Assembly (NCBI RefSeq): GCF_000378005.1
Contig: NZ_KB899040.1
Coordinates: forward strand, 1,007,145 to 1,071,144
Source: Coprothermobacter platensis DSM 11748
Lineage (GTDB): Bacteria; Coprothermobacterota; Coprothermobacteria; Coprothermobacterales; Coprothermobacteraceae
Reading direction: 5' to 3'
Length of the DNA: 64,000 nt
In this document: positions 53,345 through 62,190 of the stretch, one piece after another
Numbering within the stretch: position 1 is the stretch's first letter
Layout of the letters: every line of letters begins with the position of its first letter
Position numbers and translations under genes: made by a program
Notes under the pieces: generated by a model
Told to the model about the DNA's origin: nothing
What the model saw: the letters and a program-made list of their open reading frames with translations, nothing else
The model's database searches: none

Positions 53345-54052
53345 ATGAAACCAAATTTAGTTTTTGCGCTGGATTTTCAAGATAAAGAAAAAATAGATTA
53401 TTGGATCAATATTACAGAAAGCTCGTTCGATTGGTATAAAGTGGGCATGGAAGCATTTTACTCCATGGGTGATTATGCCCTTCAAACACTTTTTACAAAA
53501 AACAAGCACATTTTCCTCGACCTAAAACTAAATGATATCCCCAATACCGTTTACAGAGCTACAAAAGCAATTCTCATTCACTATCCGGTGGACATGATAA
53601 ACATGCATCTGATTAGTGGCAAGGAAAGTGTAAAGGCATTCAAAGATGCGGTAATAGAGGTCTCAAATATGAGAAGAAAGACCATATACAGCATCGGGGT
53701 AACTATTCTTACAAGCTTGAGTGAAGACGATATGTCCATTATAGGCATTAACAACATAGCAGAAACGGTCTCTAACCTTTCCACTATGGCATTTGAATGT
53801 GGCTTGGACGGCGTTGTCTGCTCCACAAAAGAAGCTCCCAACATAAAACAACACTTAGGGAGCAGTTTTTTAACAGTAACACCTGGAATCCGATTCGATA
53901 GCCAGGATGCTGCTGACCAAAGACGTACGGGCACCCTTGTAGAAGCAGCAAAGTGGTCGGACTTTGCTGTTATAGGCAGAGCACTCACCCAGTCTGAAGA
54001 CCCAAACTTAACGTTGGAACATATGAAAGAAATGTTGGAGGGATTGTCATGA
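53345..54052 (+). CDS. pyrF: Orotidine 5'-phosphate decarboxylase
   Basis: Makes UMP from OMP. About 235 residues with the catalytic Lys/Asp segment FLDLKLNDIPNTVYRA, VTPGIRF near the phosphate site and AVIGRALTQ. Start ATG 53345 after GAGGAGGAATGAC; it overlaps pyrE by 4 nt. Confidence 0.95.
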   Translation: MKPNLVFALDFQDKEKIDYWINITESSFDWYKVGMEAFYSMGDYALQTLFTKNKHIFLDLKLNDIPNTVYRATKAILIHYPVDMINMHLISGKESVKAFKDAVIEVSNMRRKTIYSIGVTILTSLSEDDMSIIGINNIAETVSNLSTMAFECGLDGVVCSTKEAPNIKQHLGSSFLTVTPGIRFDSQDAADQRRTGTLVEAAKWSDFAVIGRALTQSEDPNLTLEHMKEMLEGLS

Positions 54053-54636
54053 ACGTATATGAACTTCTGGAAGAGCGTAAAGCAATCATGCATGGTCATT
54101 TCTTACTTGCCAGCGGAAATCATTCAGATACATACGTGCAGTGCCAAAAAGCGTTCACATACCCTCAAGACACCATTCTCGTAGCTGAAGAACTCATAAA
54201 AACAGCCAAAGGCATATGTGATATAGAAGCGTTAGATGCCGTAGTTGCTCCCGCATTGGGAGCACTTGTTGTCGGTTATGAAGTGGCCAGGCAATTACAG
54301 AAGCCATTCTTATTTGCCGAGCGGGAAAACGGTAAACTCACTTTCAGACGAGGTTTCGCTATTGGGCCTCATAAACGTTACCTGACCGTAGAGGACGTAT
54401 TCACAACAGGAAGTTCCACCATGGAGCTTATTAACCTTGTAAAGGCCGGTGGAGGCGTGGTAGACGGTGCCGTGGCTGTAGTTCAACGTCAGAAAGAAAT
54501 AACGCTTCCTGTACCACATGCAAGTTTGGTTCTTTTGAATTTACCTATATATGAACCTGAAGCCTGTCCGCTGTGCGAAAGGCATGTGCCTTTGGAAAAG
54601 CCGGGAACTAAGCAGAATATGCAAGATCCATTATGA
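54049..54636 (+). CDS. pyrE: Orotate phosphoribosyltransferase
   Basis: Joins orotate and PRPP to give OMP. 195 residues, PRPP loop TVEDVFTTGSSTMELINLV, and GHFLLASGNHSDTYVQ near the N-terminus. A C-terminal CPLCERHVP with two close cysteines is seen in several long OPRTases. Last gene of the operon; its stop overlaps the convergent PLP-lyase gene by 6 bp, with no terminator between. Confidence 0.94.
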   Translation: MNVYELLEERKAIMHGHFLLASGNHSDTYVQCQKAFTYPQDTILVAEELIKTAKGICDIEALDAVVAPALGALVVGYEVARQLQKPFLFAERENGKLTFRRGFAIGPHKRYLTVEDVFTTGSSTMELINLVKAGGGVVDGAVAVVQRQKEITLPVPHASLVLLNLPIYEPEACPLCERHVPLEKPGTKQNMQDPL

Positions 54637-55701
54637 CAATGCCTTACTGATGTCTTGGTAAAGTTCTTCTGCATTGACATCACCTGTATAAAAGCGAACT
54701 AAGTTGGGGCTAAGCCCCCAACTTTTCAAAACGTCTACTCTGTAAGAGGCTAACAGAGGTGTTACCACAGGAGTAGTGCCGCCCCAAAAAACGCCTTTCT
54801 TAAAGAGTTCGAGCTTATCAACAAACATGGGAAGATCACTCAGGCTCATATCAAACTCTGCTGTTACAAAGCCGCCCACAGGGGATGGCTTTGAGCTATC
54901 CATTACTGGGTAATAGACATTTTTTACCCGTTCATCTACCTTTAATAGTTCCTGAAGATTGTAAGCATTGTGAGCGATATGGCTAAGCCTTTCAGGCATC
55001 TCCATTAATTCATCATAAAGGTGTTTTGCATCCCAAGGCATCATCACACCACCGAAGGTGCTACGCTCCATTTCTACCGGCTCTCTCCACATTTCATTCC
55101 CAAACAGTGCTCCGCCGAGTATTTGACTATCACCGGCAGGGTACTTACTTAATGAGACGGCTACTAAATCGGCAAAGCGTGAAGCTTGCAAAAAGCCAAA
55201 ACCGGCACTGTTATCGGCCATTATTGTCAGTTCATAGTTATCAGCCATTTTTCGGAGGCCTTCCAAATTGCAAAGCTTGTTAGTAAACGGAGAAGGCGTT
55301 TCCACATAAACAAGCTCTGTCTCAGCTTTTATGGCTTTCTCAACCGCAGTCAAATTGGTAACATCAACAAAAGATGAAGTCACACCAAAACTCGGGAAGT
55401 ATTCTTCAAATAGAAGTCTCGTGGGACCATAAACTTCCTCTTGCACAATGACATGATCCCCCTCACCTAAAACACTAAGCAGGCCAGCACTTATAGCTGC
55501 CATGCCGCTGGCAAAAACGAAAGAAAAGTCAGCAGGTTCGAATGACAAAAGTTTTTTTTCCAAGTTTTCTACCGTGGGATGGCCATCTCTGGCATAGAAA
55601 TAATCTTTACTATCGCCGTATAAAGCTGCCTGCATATCATTAAAGTCATGGAAGGTAAAATTTGTACTCCTATAAATCGGTAACTTCAACGGTTTTGACA
55701 T
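54631..55701 (-). CDS. Cys/Met metabolism PLP enzyme (methionine gamma-lyase-like)
   Basis: A 356-residue fold-type I PLP enzyme of the cystathionine gamma-synthase/methionine gamma-lyase family. Seen are IYRSTNFTF, FASGMAAISAGLLSVLGEGDHV, the YVETPSPFTN segment, and the PLP lysine in AVSLSKYPAGDSQILGG. It is shorter than the usual 390-400. Probably a C-S lyase used in sulfur amino acid breakdown; the exact reaction is not certain. It lies 3 nt downstream of the phosphoesterase gene, so they form an operon. Confidence 0.82.
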   Translation of the reverse strand: MSKPLKLPIYRSTNFTFHDFNDMQAALYGDSKDYFYARDGHPTVENLEKKLLSFEPADFSFVFASGMAAISAGLLSVLGEGDHVIVQEEVYGPTRLLFEEYFPSFGVTSSFVDVTNLTAVEKAIKAETELVYVETPSPFTNKLCNLEGLRKMADNYELTIMADNSAGFGFLQASRFADLVAVSLSKYPAGDSQILGGALFGNEMWREPVEMERSTFGGVMMPWDAKHLYDELMEMPERLSHIAHNAYNLQELLKVDERVKNVYYPVMDSSKPSPVGGFVTAEFDMSLSDLPMFVDKLELFKKGVFWGGTTPVVTPLLASYRVDVLKSWGLSPNLVRFYTGDVNAEELYQDISKALS

Positions 55702-55704
55702 ATA

Positions 55705-56490
55705 TCAAGAGTGCTCCTGCTTTAGGTCCCAATTAGGAGCACCCATCATTATAACGGTTTTGAGTTTCTCCTTACTTTGCTCTTTTATGGGCATTTTGTC
55801 GATTTCTTTACAAGTAGCGGTAGTATCATATTTTACGCGTTTTAACGAAACCACGCCATCCTCTATCAATGCGTAACTTGCCATAGGAATATAATCGCGT
55901 GGTTGACCAACGGAACCCGGATTCAGAAACATTAGCCCACTTTCACAAACCAAGAACTGCTCGTGGCTATGTCCAACCAAAATAAAATCGTAATTGTTTT
56001 CATTTCCGTTGGGGAATAGATTTACCAAACTGCCAGGATTTGCACGCTTTGCTGCTTCCGCTTCGCCTTTAAAACTACCTCGGTCGCACCCTCTTAGATA
56101 CTTGTAAAGGGGATCAGAAGGCGCGCCATGAGTAGCCAAAAATCTGTAACCGCCTATAGTCCAAGACTCCATGGGCTTTAAACGCTTTAAGTACTGTTTA
56201 TTCTGTTCAGTAAGTACTTTGATTGTGAAATTTAGCCGGGTTTCCACGCTAAGTTCATAGAACATCAAACCACATTGGCAGCTAACTCCATAAACCGCAG
56301 CGTAATCATGGTTGCCAATGAGTGAATGCCCTGTTAATTTTTTTATTGTATCTATTACTTCATTAGGCGATGGACCGTAGTCAACAAAATCTCCGAGAAA
56401 AACAACCTCATCGGCATCAGATTCCTTATTGAGCACAGCTTGAAGTGCTTCATTGTTGCCATGAACATCACTTACAACGAGAATCTTCAT
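55705..56490 (-). CDS. Calcineurin-like metallophosphoesterase
   Basis: A 261-residue phosphoesterase. Metal ligands are in SDVHGN, LGDFVDYGP, GNHDYA, ATHGAP and GHSHEQF, all family motifs, and LNPGSVGQPRD matches the MJ0936/YfcE-type branch. The substrate is unknown. Confidence 0.88.
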   Translation of the reverse strand: MKILVVSDVHGNNEALQAVLNKESDADEVVFLGDFVDYGPSPNEVIDTIKKLTGHSLIGNHDYAAVYGVSCQCGLMFYELSVETRLNFTIKVLTEQNKQYLKRLKPMESWTIGGYRFLATHGAPSDPLYKYLRGCDRGSFKGEAEAAKRANPGSLVNLFPNGNENNYDFILVGHSHEQFLVCESGLMFLNPGSVGQPRDYIPMASYALIEDGVVSLKRVKYDTTATCKEIDKMPIKEQSKEKLKTVIMMGAPNWDLKQEHS

Positions 56491-56661
56491 TGAAGTATTG
56501 CCACTTTCATGGCAAAATTATAAACCAATTCTTGGACACCAACTCATCCACTGCTTGGCTCATCAAAAAAGTTTGCATTTGATAACTACTGTTACATCTG
56601 AAAGAATTGTGCTAAAATTTCATCTTATACAACTCAAAAATTCCCTTAGGAGTGAAAAATC

Positions 56662-57561
56662 GTGAAAACTGTGCGTGACTATCAGCCTGACCAGCAGCTA
56701 CATCGGTGGTACGTCAATGCTTTTGAGATTACTATAGCAGGTAATGTAATATTGGTCGCTGTTAAAGCTATAGTAGCTTACATAACAAATAGTGCCGCAA
56801 TGTACGCAGAAACGGCAAATTCGGCATCAGATGTGATTTACTCTTTACTGATGGTTTTTGGCTTATGGGTCTCACAGAAGCCACCTGACTCCTCACATCC
56901 CCAAGGGCATAGTCGATTCGAACCTTTGGTAAGCTTAGTAATAGCCCTTTCCATGGGCTTTGCAGGATATGAAGCTGCGCGAACCTCTATCATCAAACTC
57001 ATTTCCGGTGGCGTCATGGTTCAACCAGGATGGCCTTCGCTGGTTATGCTGCTAACGGCAACCACAAAGGTGTTTATGTATTATGCACTGCTGAGGTTTT
57101 CTCAAAAAACGAGAAGCCCCGCTTTGCATGCCACTGCCCAAGACAATTTGGCTGATGTACTGTCATCCACAGCAGCATTTCTTGGCATATTAGGCTCTTA
57201 TTACATAAACCCTTTATTAGATCCAATTGCTGGTCTCTTTGTCTCAGCATGGATATTCAAGGCAGTGGTACCTTTACTGATGGAGAATTTGAAATACATC
57301 ACCGGTGGTTCTGCTACCGAAGAAGACATACAAGGCATACTGGATATAGCTTCAAAAGTTCCCGGAGTGTTGAAAGTCCATGAGCTGGTAACGGAATACG
57401 TAGGTCCTCGCTTGGTCGTAGAAATGCATGTGAACGTGCGAGGAGACTTGCCTTTGTCTGACGCACATCGTATAAGTGATGAAATTGTTAATAATGTAAT
57501 CTCTCATGTAAAGGATGTAGACCGTGTGTATGTCCATTTAGAACCAGAGGATGAAAATTAG
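56662..57561 (+). CDS. Cation diffusion facilitator transporter
   Basis: A 299-residue CDF antiporter that exports Zn2+, Fe2+, Mn2+ or similar ions. It has six membrane segments, the metal site in TANSASDVIYSLL with HPQGHSRFEPL, the second site in ATAQDNLADVLSS, and a C-terminal cytoplasmic ferredoxin-like domain (residues about 210-299). Start GTG 56662 behind TTAGGAGTGAAAAATC. Confidence 0.9.
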   Translation: MKTVRDYQPDQQLHRWYVNAFEITIAGNVILVAVKAIVAYITNSAAMYAETANSASDVIYSLLMVFGLWVSQKPPDSSHPQGHSRFEPLVSLVIALSMGFAGYEAARTSIIKLISGGVMVQPGWPSLVMLLTATTKVFMYYALLRFSQKTRSPALHATAQDNLADVLSSTAAFLGILGSYYINPLLDPIAGLFVSAWIFKAVVPLLMENLKYITGGSATEEDIQGILDIASKVPGVLKVHELVTEYVGPRLVVEMHVNVRGDLPLSDAHRISDEIVNNVISHVKDVDRVYVHLEPEDEN

Positions 57562-57592
57562 TCTTAGGTTAACACTGTATTTACTTCATAAC

Positions 57593-57631
57593 AAATAGAT
57601 GCGCATACAATAATGTCATGCGCATCTATTT
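57593..57631. repeat. Perfect 14-bp inverted repeat at the start of a phosphatase gene
   Basis: Left arm AAATAGATGCGCAT (57593-57606), 11-nt loop, right arm ATGCGCATCTATTT (57618-57631). The right arm starts exactly at the ATG. A TACAAT -10-like box (57606-57611) lies in the loop region. It could be an operator, or an RNA hairpin hiding the start codon if transcription begins further upstream. Confidence 0.85.
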
Positions 57632-58244
57632 AGTGAGACACCCTGAAACTCAATGGAACAAAGAAAACAGATTCCAAGGCCAAACGGATATCCCCATCAC
57701 AGAAAAAGGACTTCATGACTTGCAAACTGCTGCACCCATATTAGCTTCTTTATCTGTGCAAACTATTTACACAAGTCCGCTAAAAAGGGCGAAAGTCGTT
57801 GCCCAAGAAGTTAGTAAACTAACAGGGAAAGCTTTTCATGAAGACCGTAGAATCATGGAAGTCAATTGCGGCCGTTGGGAAGGAGAAACCGTACCACATC
57901 TCATGCAAGCTGAACCAAATTTAATCGAACAGTGGTGGAAAGATCCCTACAATTTTCAGATTCCTGGTGGAGAAAGTTATGAAGATGTGGAACGAAGGAC
58001 AACATCTTTTCTAAAAGAAATCGTCGATAAAGGTGAAGATGCTTTGGTCGTGAGTCACGGCATAGCCATCCTAACCATGCTCAGGTATGTCCTGCAAATC
58101 CCTAAAAACCATGTCCGCTCTATTCGTATAGACAATTTAGCAATCGTGCGTTTAGATGGCGATGGTAATGGACTAAGTTTATCCATGGTAAACCCAGCTC
58201 GCTTCTTACTAACAAGGACTGAGATTACGAACATTGATGATTAA
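57618..58244 (+). CDS. Histidine phosphatase (PGAM-like), copy 1
   Basis: A 208-residue member of the histidine phosphatase superfamily. The catalytic H8 is in LVRHPETQWN (usually RHGET), the second His in VVSHGIAI, and the acid Glu in EVNCGRWEG. Possible roles are cobalamin-type phosphatase, phosphoglycerate mutase or general phosphatase; the substrate is unknown. No SD; TACAAT ends 6 nt before the ATG, so a leaderless start is likely. A close paralog follows. Confidence 0.85.
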   Translation: MRIYLVRHPETQWNKENRFQGQTDIPITEKGLHDLQTAAPILASLSVQTIYTSPLKRAKVVAQEVSKLTGKAFHEDRRIMEVNCGRWEGETVPHLMQAEPNLIEQWWKDPYNFQIPGGESYEDVERRTTSFLKEIVDKGEDALVVSHGIAILTMLRYVLQIPKNHVRSIRIDNLAIVRLDGDGNGLSLSMVNPARFLLTRTEITNIDD

Positions 58245-58292
58245 GACATTTATTGCTTTTATGAATACTTTCCGTGAATATGGAATTCACAT

Positions 58293-58298
58293 TATAAT
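58293..58298 (+). promoter_or_regulatory. -10 box of histidine phosphatase copy 2
   Basis: TATAAT followed by 7 nt and then the ATG, which points to a leaderless mRNA. A GTGAAT/ATTCAC dyad (58274-58290) lies upstream. The -35 (TTTCCG) is weak. Confidence 0.6.
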
Positions 58299-58305
58299 AT
58301 GAATT

Positions 58306-58920
58306 ATGAGAATTTACTTACTTAGACACCCTGAAACAGATTGGAACGGAGAGTGGCGTTTTCAAGGTCGCACAGATATTCCTATCAGCGAAAAAGGTAT
58401 GAAATCCTTGGAACAAGCGCTTCCCGTATTATGCTCTCTTCCCGTAGAAACCTTATATACGAGTCCATTAAAGCGTGCAAAAATTGTTGCTGAAAAAATA
58501 AGTGAAAAGATGAATATTCCATTCAAAGAAGATGCCAGGATTATTGAAGCTCATTGTGGAGAGTGGGAAGGCAGAAGGGTTCCTGATTTGATGAAAGAAG
58601 AACCAGATTTACTTGGTAAGTGGTGGAAAAACCCATATCTAACACCCATGCCCGGTGGAGAAACATACCAACAAGTTGAACAAAGAACAAGTGCCTTTTT
58701 GGAGGAAGTTATAGAACAAGGCAAAAATGCTTTAGTGGTAAGTCATGGGATCGCTATAACCACCATGCTTCGTTATATATTAGACTTACCGCAGGAAAAA
58801 ACGGGAATATTGAGAATAGAAAACCTTGGTTTAGCAAAAATAGAAATAGACGACTTAGGTAAAGGCTTTGTTATTTCGAACCCTGCCGGCATATTAGATG
58901 TTTTAACCTTTCCCCTATAG
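58306..58920 (+). CDS. Histidine phosphatase (PGAM-like), copy 2
   Basis: A 204-residue paralog of the preceding gene, with the same RHPET catalytic start, EAHCGEWEG, and VVSHGIAITTMLRYIL. The two share most of their sequence and arose by tandem duplication, but each has its own promoter and they have diverged at the C-terminus. Confidence 0.85.
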   Translation: MRIYLLRHPETDWNGEWRFQGRTDIPISEKGMKSLEQALPVLCSLPVETLYTSPLKRAKIVAEKISEKMNIPFKEDARIIEAHCGEWEGRRVPDLMKEEPDLLGKWWKNPYLTPMPGGETYQQVEQRTSAFLEEVIEQGKNALVVSHGIAITTMLRYILDLPQEKTGILRIENLGLAKIEIDDLGKGFVISNPAGILDVLTFPL

Positions 58921-58987
58921 CAGAAGTGCCCTTTAGGGGAGCGAACTTCAGCTATAGCTATATAAGGCTTCATGAAATCAGATACGA

Positions 58988-60025
58988 TTAACCATTTGAC
59001 AACGGTATCTTTCCTGTTATAACGCCTTTTCCCCCACCATTCGCGCCTTGTTCTCTTAATTCTTGGAAGTACGTATCGCTATCAGGGCCAGCGATAGCGA
59101 AGTAGCCTTCTTCATTGATAAGTACGATATTTTTTTCTATCTCACCACAATATGAAGCGATTTGTTTCATACTTTGCATGTCTAAGGGCAGATTCTGCCA
59201 GCGCACTTGAGAGCTTTCAGATATATACTGCTTTATCATTTCTAACAGGTTTTTCTTATCATATTCCAACTGCCTTTTTTGGTCCAATATCTGCTGTATC
59301 CTTTCTTTTATATCGCCACTAAGTATGTTTTTCAATTGCTGTTCCTTGGTCACATACTTTTTGGCAATGCGACCCAAACGTAAACCTGATGCAAAAATCA
59401 CTCTGACATACCGGGTATTTTTTCGTTCGACCTTCAATAAAGCAAATCCACCGATGTCGGCGGTATTCTGCACATGTGTACCACCACATGCGCACTTATC
59501 AATGCCTTCTATGTCAACGATTCGCGGATGTAGGACCTTAGTAGGCTTGCGCAAATGCTCTGTTCCGTCTCCTTCATATATGTGAACAGGAATCCTTTCA
59601 GCTATGACTTCATTCACACGTTTTTCAAGTTGCTCGTATTTGGTCATATCATCGTCTGCTCCAAGGAGCTCTATTTTAGAATCGTCGTCAAATATGGAAA
59701 AGCCCTCTGATGGCCAGCCATAAAGATCTTCAGCTAAAGCAGAAAATATGTGTTGTGCGGTGTGTTGCTGGCTTACTTCCAAACGCCACAACTCATCTAT
59801 AAAAACATCAACATCCCCTTTTACAACATCGCCCTCTTGCTTTTCTATAACCCAAAAAACGTTGCCATCTTCCTTGGACTTTACCGTTGTTCTACTTTCT
59901 ATAGAGAATTGTGGTCCTGCTACCCGTATGCGATCAGCAGGTTGCCCACCTCCACCCTCATAAACATCCGCCTCAAGTTGAAACATTTTTCGTTCTGAAT
60001 CATAAGTCAATATTTTCCCTTTCAA
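58988..60025 (-). CDS. Alanyl-tRNA editing protein AlaX (long form)
   Basis: A 345-residue free-standing editing protein related to the C-terminal part of AlaRS. It removes Ser or Gly wrongly attached to tRNA-Ala. The zinc and catalytic motifs are QQHTAQHIFSA (HxxxH) and CACGGTHV, and the C-terminus has a DHHA1-like segment (GANGGGKGVITGKI). A coiled-coil linker lies around residues 225-265. Start TTG 60025 after GGAGGTGTAAAT. It is 2 nt downstream of the HAD gene. Confidence 0.88.
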   Translation of the reverse strand: MKGKILTYDSERKMFQLEADVYEGGGGQPADRIRVAGPQFSIESRTTVKSKEDGNVFWVIEKQEGDVVKGDVDVFIDELWRLEVSQQHTAQHIFSALAEDLYGWPSEGFSIFDDDSKIELLGADDDMTKYEQLEKRVNEVIAERIPVHIYEGDGTEHLRKPTKVLHPRIVDIEGIDKCACGGTHVQNTADIGGFALLKVERKNTRYVRVIFASGLRLGRIAKKYVTKEQQLKNILSGDIKERIQQILDQKRQLEYDKKNLLEMIKQYISESSQVRWQNLPLDMQSMKQIASYCGEIEKNIVLINEEGYFAIAGPDSDTYFQELREQGANGGGKGVITGKIPLSNG

Positions 60026-60027
60026 AT

Positions 60028-60747
60028 TTACACCTCCACTACTACATCACAAAGCGTTCTTACGCACGCATCCGCTTGGGGAATGCTCCTACCCACTGCC
60101 ACAGCATAAGCGTTGGCAGAATGTGCCATTTCTATGTCTGCTTGCGTATCTCCAAAAACAACTGTAAATTCACAACGTACACCCATAAGTGAACAAGCTA
60201 AAAGAAGCATCTCAGGATATGGTTTACCTTTTTCTACGTCTTCTGCCGTAACTATTACAGGCATTTGCATGCCCCAATATGAAAACATTTTTTTCACATG
60301 CTCACGGGAGTCAGAAGTAGCGACTGCCACAGGTATATGCTGTTGAAGAGTATTCAACAACGCCTGTGCACCACGAGATGGCTTATACAACCACTCCTCT
60401 GGTAAAGACATATCAACTTCACGAATTATCTCGTGAGTCAACACTCTGCAATGAGACCAATCTTGTATCCCACTAAGATATATTGACGCAGAGAGCAAAC
60501 ATTGCGCCTCTTCCATAGTGCATAGTGCTAAGGGAGAATCATAAAGTTCTTTATCAATACCGAATAGTTCTTTCGCTTTTTCTTCTATATGAAGCCCTTT
60601 ACTGCAAGCGACTTTCATGTACAGCCAAAATATGTCTTCTCAAAGGGAGATACCACCGGTCAGAACACCATCCTTATCAAAAACAACGCCTTTCGCCATA
60701 AAGACTTTGTCACCACATGTTAGTTTCACGCTGTTATTCGTGACCAT
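60028..60747 (-). pseudogene. HAD phosphatase interrupted by an in-frame TGA
   Basis: Read through the TGA at 60642-60640, this is a complete HAD-type phosphatase in one frame. The nucleophile motif is VVFDKDGVL, the motif II Ser/Thr is in VAVATSDS, the Lys in EKGKPYPEM and the acidic motif in VVFGDTQADIEMA. The TGA comes ten codons after that first motif. Reinitiation at ATG 60618 would lose the nucleophile Asp. From ATG 60699 the full length would be about 223 residues, normal for the family. TAAAAT ends 7 nt before ATG 60747. A TGG-to-TGA change, readthrough or a sequence error could explain it. Confidence 0.75.
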
Positions 60748-60752
60748 GGTAT

Positions 60753-60777
60753 TTATTTTATATTGAATTTGTGATAA
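60753..60777. promoter_or_regulatory. Imperfect palindrome between perR-like and HAD genes
   Basis: A 25-bp dyad centred on 60765: TTAT...A.ATT on one side and AAT.T...ATAA on the other, 8 of 12 positions matching. It fills the 31-bp gap between two divergent starts and could be the autoregulatory Fur/PerR operator. Confidence 0.45.
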
Positions 60778-60778
60778 C

Positions 60779-61234
60779 ATGAAAAATGTGGAAAACATAG
60801 AAAATAAAATTGAAACACTCAAAAACATTATAAAAAGAAACGGTGATCGTATCACAAAACCGCGGCTTGCGGTCTACCAGTATTTGGTTACCAACGCCGG
60901 CCATTTTAATGCTCAGCAGATTTTTAATGCCGTAAAGCAATCCATGCCAGATGTAACATTGGCCACCATCTACAATGTGCTTGCTTATCTATCAAATCTC
61001 GGTGTTATCCAAGAAATTCCTACTCAAAGCGAGACGTTGTATGACGGAACAGAGAGCCCTCATGCGCATCTGATTTGCATGGAGTGTGGGAAGGTTCAAG
61101 ATCTGTCAGGCGTGAATACGAGCCCTATCCTTAAAACAGCTAAAAACCAGCATTGGAGGCTAACTCAGAATCCTGTATCCGTTTTTGGTATCTGCCCAGA
61201 TTGTCAAAAACGTTCCAGCGGAAGCTTACTCTGA
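60779..61234 (+). CDS. Fur family regulator, PerR-like
   Basis: A 151-residue Fur-superfamily repressor. An N-terminal winged helix contains TLATIYNVLAYLSNLGVIQEI. The regulatory metal site is in LYDGTESPHAHLICMECGKVQD, with Asp, HxH and a final Asp as in PerR (Fur usually has Glu). The structural zinc uses CMEC and CPDC. It probably senses peroxide or Fe/Mn. No SD; the ATG directly follows the possible operator. Confidence 0.88.
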   Translation: MKNVENIENKIETLKNIIKRNGDRITKPRLAVYQYLVTNAGHFNAQQIFNAVKQSMPDVTLATIYNVLAYLSNLGVIQEIPTQSETLYDGTESPHAHLICMECGKVQDLSGVNTSPILKTAKNQHWRLTQNPVSVFGICPDCQKRSSGSLL

Positions 61235-62190
61235 TAGAACTTGCTTAGCTCCGTTTGGTACTTGTAACTCAAAGGATGTCTGACGGTTTCTAATTTAGCA
61301 TAATCCAGTTCGGCGGCAACCAATTCTTCTTGATCATACTTTGAGCTTAAAGCCATGAAACCGCTTTTGTCCTCGGTATAATCGGCAGGTGCATAGATGC
61401 CAGCTTTCCCCTCCAAAACGTATTGTCCCAACTTGCCTACTAAAAACGATTGAGCTGTGAACAACTGGCTGCTTTGAGCTCTTGCCCAAGCCCCTCTTAT
61501 TTGCTCACCTAAATAAAACGGCGAAGGGTTAGCGGAAGGCACCACGAGTAAACGGGCACCCATGTTCTCCAGTATTTTTGCTTGTTCATAATAAGTGGCA
61601 TCCATACAAACCAGAACCCCGACTTTTTCGTTGCCCACATCAAATAGACCTAATCTCGATCCTCTGGTCATGCGCCATTTTTCTTCAATGGGCATCAAGT
61701 GAGCTTTATCTTGAGTCATAATGACGCGGCCCCTTCTAAAAACAAAGCATCGGTTAACAAGTTTGTCATTGTCGATAAAAGCAAGGGTTCCAGCAACAAT
61801 GGTTGCATCTGTCTTTGATGAAACTTGTTGGAAAATGTCTAAGTAAGTGTTCAGTAGAATAGGTGAAATCATCTGGACAAGTTCTACAGTGTTCTCACTT
61901 TCCAGCTCAATAGGCTCTCCAGCGATACCCATAAGTAGGTTGCCAAAATACTCTGGGAATACGATAATGCCTGCACCATTATCCAATGCAGCCGTCATAT
62001 AATTAGCCACAGCATGAGCAAATTCCAGGGCATTCTCGTAAAAACGAAGTTTGGCATTGAAAACTGCGACAATGTTCGAACTCTGATTATTTCTCAGGAT
62101 AAGCTGATCCATGAAACTTCTATAAAGGTTAGGACTGCTGGTCCTACTCAACGTAACTTTAAGCCGCTGGCGTCTCCACCAACTAATCAT
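61204..62190 (-). CDS. Carbon-nitrogen hydrolase (nitrilase superfamily), second
   Basis: A 328-residue nitrilase-superfamily protein with an intact triad: E80 in VFPEYFG, K162 in TQDKAHLMP and C195 in GVLVCMDATYY. It has an N-terminal extension of about 38 residues before the catalytic domain (basic, WWRRQRLKV). Its start overlaps the unknown 167-residue gene by 8 nt, and its end overlaps the perR-like gene by 31 bp. Substrate unknown. Confidence 0.85.
   Translation of the reverse strand: MISWWRRQRLKVTLSRTSSPNLYRSFMDQLILRNNQSSNIVAVFNAKLRFYENALEFAHAVANYMTAALDNGAGIIVFPEYFGNLLMGIAGEPIELESENTVELVQMISPILLNTYLDIFQQVSSKTDATIVAGTLAFIDNDKLVNRCFVFRRGRVIMTQDKAHLMPIEEKWRMTRGSRLGLFDVGNEKVGVLVCMDATYYEQAKILENMGARLLVVPSANPSPFYLGEQIRGAWARAQSSQLFTAQSFLVGKLGQYVLEGKAGIYAPADYTEDKSGFMALSSKYDQEELVAAELDYAKLETVRHPLSYKYQTELSKFYQSKLPLERF

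Noticed and set aside
60028-60747. Selenocysteine at the TGA of the HAD gene as the leading explanation
   Set aside because: I see no convincing SECIS-like hairpin just after the TGA, and the position is not a catalytic one in the family. It stays a minor possibility.
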